Positions 1 through 8,605 of a DNA stretch of 64,000 bases are shown here, piece by piece. This stretch comes from JAUIAI01 sp050633665 (GTDB lineage: Bacteria > Pseudomonadota > Gammaproteobacteria > Burkholderiales > Burkholderiaceae_E). The DNA lies in assembly GCA_050633665.1 (NCBI GenBank), contig JBOEGY010000002.1, forward strand, positions 1 through 64,000, in the 5' to 3' direction. Made by a program: the position numbers and the translations under genes. A model generated the notes under the pieces. That model searched no databases. It worked only from the letters and a program-made list of their open reading frames with translations, and had not been told where the DNA came from. The first letter of the stretch is position 1. Each line of letters begins with the position of its first letter.

Positions 1-371
1 ACGCCGGCGTTTGCCAGCACGTTACCGGCGCAGACGAAATCCGCGCCCAGGATGTGGCCGCGCCATGGGCGGGGGTTCTCTCCGGTAAATGCGACGGGAT
101 TTCCGGTCACCGGCATTACCAATATTTGCCGATACGAGAGGTTCGGATCGGACTTCCCGAGAGCCGTGAGGCCTTGCTCAATGGTCTGACCGGAACTGAT
201 TTCGGCGGCTAATTGGTAGCCGTCCACGGCAGAAGCGAAAGCCTGGCTGACAATCAAATCGCCAGCGTTTGTATAGAACGGTGCCTGCCCGCCAAATGCG
301 ATTGAGCAGGTTGTGATGCCAACCCCTATTTGATTGGTTTGTGGGGACCGAATAGCGAGCGTATAAGTCAT
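1..371 (-). CDS. DUF1028 family protein (Ntn-hydrolase-like), C-terminus cut off
   Basis: I translated the reverse strand from the ATG at 371; 123 codons are present and the rest lies outside the window. The N-terminus MTYTLAIRSP, the central DLIVSQAFAS segment and the later GHILGADFVCAGNVLAN segment match the pattern of DUF1028 proteins (start MTYS, then TQA, then a G-N-x-L stretch). This family has an Ntn-hydrolase-like fold and no settled biochemical role. The ATG overlaps the stop of the upstream reductase gene by 4 bases (ATGA), so the two are probably translated together. Family membership is fairly certain; function is unknown. Confidence 0.8.
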   Translation of the reverse strand, partial: MTYTLAIRSPQTNQIGVGITTCSIAFGGQAPFYTNAGDLIVSQAFASAVDGYQLAAEISSGQTIEQGLTALGKSDPNLSYRQILVMPVTGNPVAFTGENPRPWRGHILGADFVCAGNVLANAG

Positions 372-1318
372 AGGGAATTCCCTTTAAGAGAGGTTACCTG
401 AGGCGCAAACCCTGTTTCGGCCAGTTTTACTATTGTCCAGATTGTCTGGTTGAGCGGTGCTGTTTGTCCTTGCAGGCTGGCATGGTGAACGAACGCCCCG
501 TTGATCGCATCGACTTCAGTTTGTCGTTTCGCAGCAATGTCCTGAGCCATTGATGGACGATGGTTCGGATGTTTCTGGCTGGATAACGTCAGCAAGTCAG
601 TGACTCGCGATGCCATCACCGCGATGCCAGACGCTCTGGCGATCGCCAGCGCCTCAGTCGCAATATCCTGGGCCAGCGCCATGGCTTGTGGGCATTCGAG
701 CAAGGCGCCTGGCGTGGTCCCGGTCAAGCCCAGAAGCGCATTGGAGGCCGCATTGAAGGCGGCTTTTTCCCAGATGGCTGTTTGAATCTGGGTGTCAACC
801 TCGCAGGCCATTTGGGCCGCGTTAAACGCCGCACCGATTTCATGGGCAAACGGACGGTCAGTGCCGTCCGCCGAATAAAACCGGGTGTGCCCGGCTCCCT
901 GTGTTGACACCTGGCCTGGGCCGGTCAGGTCGGCCGGCATCATGGAGATGCCGATATAGATTTGCGGCAGTGGAACGTGGGCGGCAATTCGATCAGCATT
1001 GCCAAGACCGTTCTGCAGACTTAACACTGCCGTACCGGCGCGTAACAAATGGGTGGCGTCTTGAAGGGCTTTGTCGCTCTGGTAAGTCTTGGTGAGCAAA
1101 ACGACCAGGTCTACCGGCTCAACAGCGTCACTGGGAAGGCAGGCGCGGATAGGTACTGTCTGTGTGACGCCGGCCATGGTGAGCGCCAGCCCGTTCTCGC
1201 GAATCGCTTCCAGGTGGACCGGGTTGCGCATGAGCAGTTGTACATCATGCCCGTGCAGCGCCAGGCGTGCACCAATCAGACTACCCAGAGCTCCGGCGCC
1301 CAGGATTGCAACCTTCAT
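368..1318 (-). CDS. 2-dehydropantoate 2-reductase family protein (PanE/ApbA-like)
   Basis: 316 residues. The N-terminal Rossmann motif GAGALG (residues 7-12) binds NADP. The C-terminal helical domain carries the family lysine K185 in IWEKAAFNAASN, with N189 and N193 at the usual spacing. PanE reduces ketopantoate to pantoate in coenzyme A synthesis, but many paralogues reduce other 2-keto acids. The gene is not near panB or panC; it sits just after a DUF2238 gene (4-base gap) and is coupled to a DUF1028 gene. That context argues for a paralogue with another substrate, so no gene symbol is given. Start ATG at 1318. Confidence 0.8.
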   Translation of the reverse strand: MKVAILGAGALGSLIGARLALHGHDVQLLMRNPVHLEAIRENGLALTMAGVTQTVPIRACLPSDAVEPVDLVVLLTKTYQSDKALQDATHLLRAGTAVLSLQNGLGNADRIAAHVPLPQIYIGISMMPADLTGPGQVSTQGAGHTRFYSADGTDRPFAHEIGAAFNAAQMACEVDTQIQTAIWEKAAFNAASNALLGLTGTTPGALLECPQAMALAQDIATEALAIARASGIAVMASRVTDLLTLSSQKHPNHRPSMAQDIAAKRQTEVDAINGAFVHHASLQGQTAPLNQTIWTIVKLAETGFAPQVTSLKGNSL

Positions 1319-1322
1319 TTAG

Positions 1323-2024
1323 TCATACCTTGCTTTTGGCTCTAGGAATACAAATCAGCACGCCTGCCGTCACAACGGCCCCCAGCATCGCTAGTGCCAT
1401 ATCTTTGTGGGCATCCCAGATGTCGCCCTGTGTCCCAAGATAGGCCATGCCAAGGTCTCCGCCAAAGACTACCGAGGCGCCCCACTCAATCAACTCATAA
1501 ATGGTTGAGGCAGTCGTGATGATCGAAATCGCGATTGCATAGCTCCAGGCATTTGACAGCCGCGTGGTGGATTGGAGAATTTCCCGGATCGGAATCAATA
1601 GCAAGATCCCGAACAGCAGGTGAATGAGCCGGTCATAGTGATTTCGTTCCCAGCCCAGCGCTGAGCTAAGTGATGAGCCGGTCAACGAATGCCACCAGCG
1701 CTCATAGGGCACCTCCGAATAGGTATAGTGTGCCCCGAGCTCGTGAAAGAGCAGGAAGACAAAGACCATGAGATAGGCGCGACGGGAAAACCATTGCTTT
1801 TTGTGAGCCCAGTACAAGGCCGGCAGCGCGAGCAAGGTGAGCACATTTTCCAAAGCCCAGTCGGCGCGATTCTCAGGCTGAGCCCCCGATATGGCCGCCA
1901 CCGCAAGAAACGTGAGTAACAGGGTTAGGGCGAACCGATTCGAGACCGGCGGCCTGTCGTTTGATGTGACCATCGAGCCTGCTTCGGTGCGGCCCGTGTC
2001 AGTGCTGTTGGTTGCTTGGATCAT
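1323..2024 (-). CDS. DUF2238 (YjdF-like) integral membrane protein
   Basis: 233 residues with about six hydrophobic segments. Family hallmarks are all visible: HELGAHYTYSEVP in the middle, NHYDRLIHLLFG, YELIEW, and the acidic loop GTQGDIWDAHKDM before the last membrane span. The function of YjdF/DUF2238 proteins is not established. An internal ATG (residue 18, position 1973) preceded by GCAGG may be the true start, because the first ATG directly abuts its only purine-rich stretch. It lies upstream of the ketopantoate-reductase-like gene and is probably cotranscribed with it. Confidence 0.8.
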   Translation of the reverse strand: MIQATNSTDTGRTEAGSMVTSNDRPPVSNRFALTLLLTFLAVAAISGAQPENRADWALENVLTLLALPALYWAHKKQWFSRRAYLMVFVFLLFHELGAHYTYSEVPYERWWHSLTGSSLSSALGWERNHYDRLIHLLFGILLLIPIREILQSTTRLSNAWSYAIAISIITTASTIYELIEWGASVVFGGDLGMAYLGTQGDIWDAHKDMALAMLGAVVTAGVLICIPRAKSKV

Positions 2025-2039
2025 CCTCAGAGAGCCCGG

Positions 2040-2056
2040 GCCCCGTAAACCGGGGC
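2040..2056. other. Short GC-rich hairpin between two minus-strand genes
   Basis: GCCCCG, a 5-base loop, then CGGGGC: six perfect pairs. It lies between the stop of the exported-protein gene (2146) and the start of the DUF2238 gene (2024). No run of U follows in the direction of transcription, so it is not a standard Rho-independent terminator. It may be a leader structure. Confidence 0.3.
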
Positions 2057-2145
2057 AGATGTTTCAGCGCAGTATACCGCTCCGGTCGATTCGACGGCTT
2101 AGCCATGTAGAGGCAGGCGAGTACGCGTAAATGTCTTTTGGCCGG

Positions 2146-2877
2146 TTAGTTTCTGATCACTACATCATCGAAGGAGACAGATGTGGTCGAGCCGTCTGCT
2201 CCCTGAATCATGACATCGGTAATGTCCCAGAGGTACCCGGAGAAGTTCCACTTCCCCGGGGCCAGGGATGCCCAGTAGTACCACTGGCCGTTGCTCTTCT
2301 TGTACCAGACCTTGGCATTCATTGTGGGGGTGATCCGGATCGACGCCAGCTCGAACGTTCGGGGTTGTTTCGTTACTTTGTCTTCTACCCAGATGTGTAT
2401 GAGTTGCTTCGATGTATGCCCCGAGACTCCTCTTGGTTCGGCCGACCAGTTCGCCGGGGTGCAACTACCGTCAGCTTTCCTGCGGCCATAGCCGCTGCCA
2501 AGCCCGTCGGGATCAGTCCAGCAAGCCAGGGGGCCTGATATCAAATCAGTGTCTTCAAAGGTCAGGTGGAAGTGCTTGTACTGGCCGGCGTTTGCCTCCT
2601 GAACCCGGACGATACCAGTAGAGCCGCATGCTTCCCGGTACGAGGCGCAGTCGCTTTGTTCGTCCCCGTCGCATCTCTCCGGGCCATTAGGACCGGGGCG
2701 CGTACTGTAGGCAAAAGAGTCTCTTGCCTGAGCGTATGTGTTCAGAATAGACGACAGGTTATCAAAGCCAATTTCGCACTGCGCCTCATAACCATGGGCA
2801 AACGCGATATTCGTCGTGCCAAGGGCCGTACAAAATGTGAGGCCTAGTGCGAAGGTCGAGAGCAGCAGATTTTTCAT
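2146..2877 (-). CDS. Exported cysteine-containing protein of unknown function
   Basis: 243 residues. The first 27 form a clear signal peptide (MKNLLLSTFALGLTFCTALG, ending ...AFA), so the protein is exported. The mature part has at least six cysteines (for example ERCDGDEQSDC, REACGS, LACW, GSC), suggesting disulfide bonds. The C-terminal 90 residues alternate hydrophobic and aromatic positions (VWYKKSNGQWYYWASLAPGKW, then DDVVIRN), resembling a beta-sandwich or carbohydrate-binding fold; this is a guess from pattern only. The ATG overlaps the stop of the upstream lipoprotein gene by 4 bases, so the two are likely partners. I do not recognise a named family. Confidence 0.7.
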   Translation of the reverse strand: MKNLLLSTFALGLTFCTALGTTNIAFAHGYEAQCEIGFDNLSSILNTYAQARDSFAYSTRPGPNGPERCDGDEQSDCASYREACGSTGIVRVQEANAGQYKHFHLTFEDTDLISGPLACWTDPDGLGSGYGRRKADGSCTPANWSAEPRGVSGHTSKQLIHIWVEDKVTKQPRTFELASIRITPTMNAKVWYKKSNGQWYYWASLAPGKWNFSGYLWDITDVMIQGADGSTTSVSFDDVVIRN

Positions 2878-3458
2878 TTGACCAAACCGTCCACTGAAAG
2901 TGTTTGCCTGTCCGGCAAGTGCTCAGATGTCTGGCAGACAAAGAGTCGCTTGTCCAGTTCGCGCGCCAGCGCTGCCGGGTCGTGTCCGAGTTGCTGAGCG
3001 AGTCGGGCGGTCTTCATGTCGGCGAACAGGTAGCCGTCAGCAGCTCCCATGTGTTCAGCGCTTTCCAGCAGTTGACTGCGATAGAGACTTAGTTTTTCGC
3101 GGTTTGAACTGATGGTGTCCTTCGCGGTAATCGGCTGGCGCGGCGCTTTCGCCAGCTTTGTCAGCGGGCTTTTGTAACTACGCGTCGGTTCGGGGACGGG
3201 TAGCCCCAATGCTGGATCATCGTCGAAATGGGCGCTTGAAAAAGGCGTTGGTTCAATTCGATAGGTTGGCACCCGGCTTATGCCGTTTAGTCGTACCGAC
3301 AACGGCTGCCGGTTTGTCGTTTGCTCGGATACGGTCTCAGCGCCGGGCGTGCCGCTGGTGCCCGAGTTTTCGTGCCCGGCACCGCAGGCTACGAGCAGGA
3401 CCGCAGCGGTCGTAGCGGGTATTGTTGCTCGCAGCTTTACGCGCATTGACATATTCAT
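2874..3458 (-). CDS. Predicted lipoprotein of unknown function
   Basis: 194 residues. The N-terminus has a basic stretch, a hydrophobic run and a lipobox LLVAC with the acylated Cys near residue 25, so this is a predicted membrane-anchored lipoprotein. The next 60 residues are Ser/Thr/Gly/Pro-rich and probably disordered. The C-terminal 90 residues are charged and helical (SLYRSQLLESAEHMGAADGYLF). GGAG lies about 9 bases before the ATG at 3458. It is translationally coupled to the exported protein at 2146-2877 (4-base overlap). No family is recognised. Confidence 0.65.
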   Translation of the reverse strand: MNMSMRVKLRATIPATTAAVLLVACGAGHENSGTSGTPGAETVSEQTTNRQPLSVRLNGISRVPTYRIEPTPFSSAHFDDDPALGLPVPEPTRSYKSPLTKLAKAPRQPITAKDTISSNREKLSLYRSQLLESAEHMGAADGYLFADMKTARLAQQLGHDPAALARELDKRLFVCQTSEHLPDRQTLSVDGLVK

Positions 3459-3866
3459 CGGTGTGGCTCCGGGTAAACGTCGGCCGACTGACGGTTAAGG
3501 GTCAATCATTAGTCGGCGGGGCGTCGCATACGGTTCAAGCGCCGGAGGAAACGGCGGGGCCGAACGGCGACGTCAGCTGAGGATATGTGGATCAGCCTTG
3601 ACAATGAAGTCTTGCTGGCGATTCTGACGATCGAACAAGTCCCGCAGAATCTGGCCGCCAGCAACGCCCTGGCTGCTAGGGCGGTAGTGGTTCTGTTGGT
3701 CGGGTTTACACCTGCGTACGCTGTGACGGTTCGTTTGCAGGCAATACCGCACGTTTTGGCCGTCAGCGGGTTTTCAATTTGACACAAAGTGTTCTGTGTC
3801 ACTGTAGAATCCGGATAGCTGCAGATACTCAGCAGTCCAGATAAAAATGCCCAGGGGATTACCGCC
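3459..3866. other. 408-bp divergent intergenic region
   Basis: This gap separates two oppositely transcribed lipoprotein genes and must hold both promoters. It has a 10-bp perfect palindrome GTCGGCCGAC (3479-3488) close to the minus-strand gene and a 22-bp inverted repeat (3780-3801) close to the plus-strand gene. I found no convincing gene; a minus-strand frame across 3509-3892 has no family features and runs into the start of the plus-strand gene. Confidence 0.5.
3780..3801. promoter_or_regulatory. 22-bp inverted repeat upstream of the glycine-rich lipoprotein gene
   Basis: TGACACA, 8 bases, then TGTGTCA: seven perfect pairs. It overlaps a -35-like TTGACA (3779-3784) and lies just before TAGAAT (3805-3810), although the 20-base spacer is longer than ideal. 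An operator or activator site overlapping the promoter of the gene at 3867 is the simplest reading. No binding protein can be named. Confidence 0.4.
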
Positions 3867-5411
3867 ATGTTCACTTCAGACAGAGCGCTCACTGCAGCGC
3901 TATTTTGCTTCGCGCTTACCGGTTGCGGTGGCGGTGGTGATACTGCTGTTAACCCGGATCAAGAGGTAAAAGGCGTCTTTGACGGCTACTCCGGGAACTT
4001 CTCGTTTGAAGGCGAAGGCGGGGGTGGAGAAGGAGTCGGCGGCGGCGGTGACGGTGATGGTGGCGTCGGTGCCGGTGGCTCGTTGGGACAATTCAAAGGC
4101 GTTGAGGCGGTCGTCTTCCTGGAGGATGGTTCCGAGCTGGGCCGCACCATCATTAATGGCGATAGCGGACTCTTTACGATCAAACCAGGCCGCTCCTATC
4201 AGGGAACTTTGCTGATAGAACTGCGCGGGCGGGCCGGGGGGAAATACTACGACGAAGCGAAGAAAGCCTTTGTTGAATTTGGCCCTGGTCAGATTCTTCG
4301 AGCGCGCGCTGATCGGGCCAATCGAAACATCGGTGTGACTCCGTTGACCAATGCAGCAGCTGCGTATATGGACGCCAATCCCGGGGTTGGCGGATCAACG
4401 CTCGCTGATCGAATCAAGTCTGCCAACCAGATTGTTGGTACTGCTATGACTAACCGTCTGCCGGCTGGTTACAAGGTTGAGGATGTTCTGTTGTTGCCGT
4501 CAATCATCGGTCCGTCATCCGGCGCGGGTTCGGCCCCGGATTCGGACGCCGGAACCTACGCGGTTGTGCTGGCTTCTTTGGCAGAAATGGCAGCCAGTTT
4601 TAATTCGTCATTGAGCGCGCCGGCACTATCCATCTCGGAGAGTCTGGCAAAAGACTTTACCGACGGCAGAATTGACGACAAGCAAAAAGACGGGAATTCA
4701 GTTGCTCCGGCCGGCCAGGAAAGCTATTCCAACGCGGAGTTCGACGGACAACTTAATTCGGCGATCAGTCGCAGTGAAAGCGAGTTCGGTGAGCCAAACA
4801 ATACGCGCGACAACGCTAATACGAGTAAGACGATCACTTTGCTGGATGAATCGCTTTCCTCGATAAGGCAAGTGGTTCAGGTGTTCGATGATTCAAACAT
4901 TGAAGGCCCCGGACCGGGAACGTCTACGGGTGGGGCGAGCAATCAATTAACCGGCGGTAATCCGGGTGCTCACATCGCGACCAATATGAATTTATTCGCG
5001 GGGGACTTGATTGCGGTCGGTGGCATCAAGGATAACTACACCTACACTCCTTCGATCGAAGGGCCTATAGACAGCATCGCGTTCAAGGTTGACGCGAAGA
5101 TGGTGAGCGCCGGGTCGGCCGGCATGGTGTTGGCCATCGAGCAGGGCGGTCAGGTCTTCTATGACACCGATGGACCCGGTTTCACCGGAGATTGGTCTGT
5201 GGTTTCTCGTAGCGGGCTAAAGGCGGCTAGTTTCTCGACCTTTGGAACCGAAAACATCGGCAATCCGGATTTCACAGGATCTGCCCCGCCGATGAAATTC
5301 GGATTCGTCGTGGCGAACCTGATTTCGGGTTCCAACGTTAGCAATGGCAGCGGTCCGTTCAGTCTCAGTCATCAGGTTGACAACTTTGAATTGACGATTA
5401 CCAAGCCCTGA
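3867..5411 (+). CDS. Glycine-rich secreted lipoprotein of unknown function
   Basis: 514 residues. The start MFTSDRALTAALFCFALTGC has a lipobox LTGC with Cys20, so the product is probably an outer-membrane or surface lipoprotein. A low-complexity Gly/Asp/Glu segment (about residues 45-75) follows, acting as a flexible linker. The next 100 residues (VEAVVFLEDGSELGRTIINGDSG) look like a beta-sandwich. The remainder is rich in Ser, Asn and Gly, as in secreted surface proteins. The last 150 residues (IDSIAFKVDAKM...) may form a second beta domain. No named family is recognised. The stop codon lies inside a 16-bp near-tandem repeat. Confidence 0.65.
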   Translation: MFTSDRALTAALFCFALTGCGGGGDTAVNPDQEVKGVFDGYSGNFSFEGEGGGGEGVGGGGDGDGGVGAGGSLGQFKGVEAVVFLEDGSELGRTIINGDSGLFTIKPGRSYQGTLLIELRGRAGGKYYDEAKKAFVEFGPGQILRARADRANRNIGVTPLTNAAAAYMDANPGVGGSTLADRIKSANQIVGTAMTNRLPAGYKVEDVLLLPSIIGPSSGAGSAPDSDAGTYAVVLASLAEMAASFNSSLSAPALSISESLAKDFTDGRIDDKQKDGNSVAPAGQESYSNAEFDGQLNSAISRSESEFGEPNNTRDNANTSKTITLLDESLSSIRQVVQVFDDSNIEGPGPGTSTGGASNQLTGGNPGAHIATNMNLFAGDLIAVGGIKDNYTYTPSIEGPIDSIAFKVDAKMVSAGSAGMVLAIEQGGQVFYDTDGPGFTGDWSVVSRSGLKAASFSTFGTENIGNPDFTGSAPPMKFGFVVANLISGSNVSNGSGPFSLSHQVDNFELTITKP

Positions 5412-5431
5412 CAGAATCAAGCCCTGACAGA
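5402..5431 (+). repeat. 16-bp tandem duplication at a stop codon
   Basis: CAAGCCCTGACAGA occurs at 5402-5415 and again at 5418-5431, a 16-bp step. The first copy contains the stop codon of the glycine-rich lipoprotein gene and the second provides the same codons just past it. It looks like a recent slippage duplication in the gap before the convergent c-di-GMP gene. Confidence 0.7.
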
Positions 5432-5452
5432 CAGCCCGTGCGGCCCAGTGGG

Positions 5453-8437
5453 CTAAGCGCGGCTCTCGGCCAGTTCGGTAGTTTTCGTCGTTTGCCCGGC
5501 GGTCGATGTTCCAGCGGGTTGGGTCTTGAGCAGGCTGTGCAGATTGTCACCGGCAGCAACCAGGCGGTGCAACGGTAGTGCCTCGGCAAATCCCCAACCC
5601 TGGCCCAGGTCTACGCCGAGGGCTGCGCAAGCGTCAATTGCGGCCTTGTCTTCGATCCATTCGGCGACACATCGCATACCCAGTTCATGTGCGAGCTCCC
5701 GAATACTCTTGACGATGACAGCATTGGTACGGTTGTCGGCCACGTCGCGGACGATGCTTCCGTCAATTTTCAGAATATCGGCCGGGAGCGTTTTCAGGTA
5801 GTTCCAGCTGGTATATCCCTGACCGAAGTCATCGAGTGCGACTTTTGCGCCAAGTAGCCTGAGTTGCTCAAGGAAATTGCGTGTTTCGCTGGTATCGTGC
5901 AGGGCGACTGACTCAGTGACTTCAAAGCATACCTTGGTAATCAGTTGCTGATTGTCTGTCGCCAGCGCGAATAAGTCCTCGAGGAAGGTCGGGTCGTTCA
6001 GCGACGCGCCGCTCAGGTTTATGGTGAAGTACCCGGCTGCGTTGCAGATCACCGGGTTGTCGCGCAAGACTTCAAACGTTGACGATAACACCCAGCGATC
6101 GATTTCCGACATCAGACCTGATTGCTCTGCCGCAGGTATGAATCGATTGGGCGTAATGATTTCATCGGTCGCGCCGCGCATGCGTAGCAAGACTTCAAAG
6201 TTTATGGGCGCGGTCGGGTTATGCAGATCAACAATCGGTTGAAAGACCGTGAAGAAGCGTCCGTTCATGAGATTGTTTTCAAGGGTTTCCGCGACGCGCA
6301 GCATCTCAAAATGATCCCGCAGAGCCTGGTCTTCCTGGGACAGGATCACGACCCGGCCCCGGCCGCTCTTCTTGGCCATGACGCAGGCGTGGGCTACATA
6401 AGTCTGCGCGCGCCCCGCATCAATAGCCTGGCAAACTTCGACCAGGCCGATGCTGGTGGTAATGCCTCGAATAAACGTGCGTTTTTCTGTCAAGCTGTTG
6501 GCGAGTGACCGCTGCAAGCGCTCTGCCAGCCTCGTACCGACGTCGACCGACATGCCTTTTGCAATGATTCGGAATGAATCCCCAACTTTGGCAATGTTCA
6601 GTTCAGCAGAATAGCGATGCAGTATTTCGGCGTAGTTCTTGAACACCCCATCGATTGCCTGGGACCCGTGTAAGGCATTGAGCTCATCAAAATGGTCAAT
6701 CGCAATTTCTGCCAGGAGCAATGGTTCTTCGACGGTGACGTCATTGAGTAATTCTGTTAACAGTTCATCATAACCGCGGCGGTTCAGGAGTCCGGTAAGC
6801 GCATCATGGGTGACCAGGTGTTGCAACTTACCTTCCGCAATCTTGCGAGCGGTAACCCCTTGAATGCTGCCGTCGAGCTGCCCCTGGGCTGCGGACAGCC
6901 TGACTGAGTACCACGCAGCTTCGCCGTTGCGGACCGCGCAAACCTCGAGTTCACAAACTGATTCGTTCGACAACTGCAGTCGCAGGCGACTGGTAGTGCC
7001 CACGCCACAAAAATCGTCAAGCGTCCGCCCGGTTGCGATGTCATGATTGCCAATCATAAAGAGGCTGACAAACGCGTCATTGACCATCCGAATACAATAG
7101 GATTCGTCCAGGGTAAAGAGCGCGATCGGGGTTGCCTGATAGTTTTCTTCGACTTTCTGAAGCGCTTTGGTTTCGCGCGCGCGTGCTGCGAGTCTGGCCT
7201 GACGCTCTGTACGCATTTGCTCAGCAAGGGCGACGCCTAATGTCAGGGCTGAGACGACGGCTGCTACCTGCGCGTTGAAGAATCCGGCAATCGCCTGGAA
7301 ATATTCGATCTGGTAGAGCATCTCCCCGGCAAGCCCGAAGGTCATGACTAGAAACGACAGTGCATACCAGTAGAAGGTTGCATCTGGTCGGCGCGACAAT
7401 ATCTGAGCCAGTGCCAAGCCTAGTCCGATGAAGCCGATCGCGGTAATCGAATAGAAGCCTTTGACAAAACTACCAAATGACAGTGCCAGACTGAGCGGGA
7501 TCAGCGCGGCGTAGCCCCAGCTCGCTGATTTCAGAAGTGTCAGAGTCGGCCGGTGGCGAATCTTGGATTCAAACAGTGACAGGAACAACATGACAGTCAG
7601 AACGCCATGAGCGGCCAGCGTGCCCGTCATGATGCTGGTTGTCGTTGTTGGCGGTAAGCTGATTCCCAACCAGTTCAATGTCCAACCACCGTTTACCGCA
7701 GCAAGCCTTAAAGAGGTAACAAGCCAGCCAGCAAAGAGTAGATAGGTAATACTGCGATTGAGTACTGCGATGACTGCGCTGAACGCCGCCAGACCGAGAA
7801 AGATTCCGAACAAGGCGCCGCCAAACTGAGTGGAGCGAATGGAGAGTTCAGAAAATTCCGCACCTGGCCAGATGAAGATTTTTGGCTTTGCGGGGAGGGT
7901 GGAATTGATCTTGCCGAATATTTCATATGGGACGCTTTGTGCCGGGACCCTGATGACGGTTCCTGACAAAGTCTGTTCGGTGACCTCGGTAAGATCAGCC
8001 AGGAGCATCGCACCTTCCTGGCCTCGCGATAGTTTTGACCTTATCCAGAAGTTGAATTCAGTTCCGCGCAGATTACGCAGTTCGACGACGTATTCTTTTC
8101 CGAGTAAGGTGTTGTTCGACTTTGGCGTGAGTTGAATCCAAAGTGGCTTTGATACATTGCGCTCAAGAATTCTGATCTTTTCGCGCGGCTCGATATGGAA
8201 TGCTTCGGCTATCTGGCGACTTTCTGCTTCTCGACTGGTCCCTTCCAGGTAGTCAACGCTTAGCAAACGGGTGGTGATGGCGCGGGCATTGTTGTTGGCA
8301 AAATTCGAGGCGACATGCGCGGCGCCAACCAGCACGGCGACTGCGACCAGGATGGCGTACCAGGTCAGAAGACGGTCCGGGCCGTTCAGTGCTAACGGCT
8401 TGTTAGAGTCTGTTTGCTTTGGCTGTATTGAAGGCAC
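5453..8437 (-). CDS. Membrane sensor with 7TM, PAS, degenerate GGDEF and EAL domains (c-di-GMP phosphodiesterase)
   Basis: 994 residues. An N-terminal membrane anchor and an extracytoplasmic domain of about 170 residues precede a block of seven or so hydrophobic spans (about 205-405), the layout of 7TM-DISM sensors. A PAS-like domain (about 430-530) and GGDEF and EAL domains follow. The GGDEF signature is VGDSF (618-622), with the catalytic Glu replaced, so cyclase activity is unlikely. The EAL domain keeps E748 (EVL), the LDDFGQGY loop with D869 and D870, KIDG and AEWIE, so c-di-GMP hydrolysis is likely. A 12-bp palindrome lies about 40 bp upstream of the start. Confidence 0.85.
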   Translation of the reverse strand: MPSIQPKQTDSNKPLALNGPDRLLTWYAILVAVAVLVGAAHVASNFANNNARAITTRLLSVDYLEGTSREAESRQIAEAFHIEPREKIRILERNVSKPLWIQLTPKSNNTLLGKEYVVELRNLRGTEFNFWIRSKLSRGQEGAMLLADLTEVTEQTLSGTVIRVPAQSVPYEIFGKINSTLPAKPKIFIWPGAEFSELSIRSTQFGGALFGIFLGLAAFSAVIAVLNRSITYLLFAGWLVTSLRLAAVNGGWTLNWLGISLPPTTTTSIMTGTLAAHGVLTVMLFLSLFESKIRHRPTLTLLKSASWGYAALIPLSLALSFGSFVKGFYSITAIGFIGLGLALAQILSRRPDATFYWYALSFLVMTFGLAGEMLYQIEYFQAIAGFFNAQVAAVVSALTLGVALAEQMRTERQARLAARARETKALQKVEENYQATPIALFTLDESYCIRMVNDAFVSLFMIGNHDIATGRTLDDFCGVGTTSRLRLQLSNESVCELEVCAVRNGEAAWYSVRLSAAQGQLDGSIQGVTARKIAEGKLQHLVTHDALTGLLNRRGYDELLTELLNDVTVEEPLLLAEIAIDHFDELNALHGSQAIDGVFKNYAEILHRYSAELNIAKVGDSFRIIAKGMSVDVGTRLAERLQRSLANSLTEKRTFIRGITTSIGLVEVCQAIDAGRAQTYVAHACVMAKKSGRGRVVILSQEDQALRDHFEMLRVAETLENNLMNGRFFTVFQPIVDLHNPTAPINFEVLLRMRGATDEIITPNRFIPAAEQSGLMSEIDRWVLSSTFEVLRDNPVICNAAGYFTINLSGASLNDPTFLEDLFALATDNQQLITKVCFEVTESVALHDTSETRNFLEQLRLLGAKVALDDFGQGYTSWNYLKTLPADILKIDGSIVRDVADNRTNAVIVKSIRELAHELGMRCVAEWIEDKAAIDACAALGVDLGQGWGFAEALPLHRLVAAGDNLHSLLKTQPAGTSTAGQTTKTTELAESRA

Positions 8438-8473
8438 GAGGTTCGAACGGCAGTAGCGCTGCGAATTTGCATT

Positions 8474-8485
8474 CGTAACGTTACG
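8474..8485. promoter_or_regulatory. 12-bp perfect palindrome upstream of the EAL-domain gene
   Basis: CGTAACGTTACG reads the same on both strands. It lies 37 bases upstream of the start of the c-di-GMP phosphodiesterase gene on the minus strand, where an operator would act. No regulator is encoded next to it. Confidence 0.35.
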
Positions 8486-8552
8486 CGTCGCGCCTCCCCT
8501 AAATGTGGGTTGCCGGACGAGTGGAAATCAGTGCTGCATGAATGGCAGTCAT

Positions 8553-8577
8553 GACCGTTCACACCCGCTAAACGGTC
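8553..8577. terminator. Possible hairpin terminator after the FeeM-like gene
   Basis: GACCGTT, an 11-base loop, then AACGGTC: seven perfect pairs. It starts 29 bases past the stop of the FeeM-like gene (minus strand). There is no U-run, so intrinsic termination would be weak. Confidence 0.3.
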
Positions 8578-8605
8578 GTCCTGAGCCGCTAAGACAATCT
8601 ATTAC

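Noticed and set aside
3509..3892. Minus-strand open frame of 127 codons
   Set aside because: No family features, Arg/Ala-rich composition typical of a chance frame, and it overlaps the start of the lipoprotein gene on the other strand.
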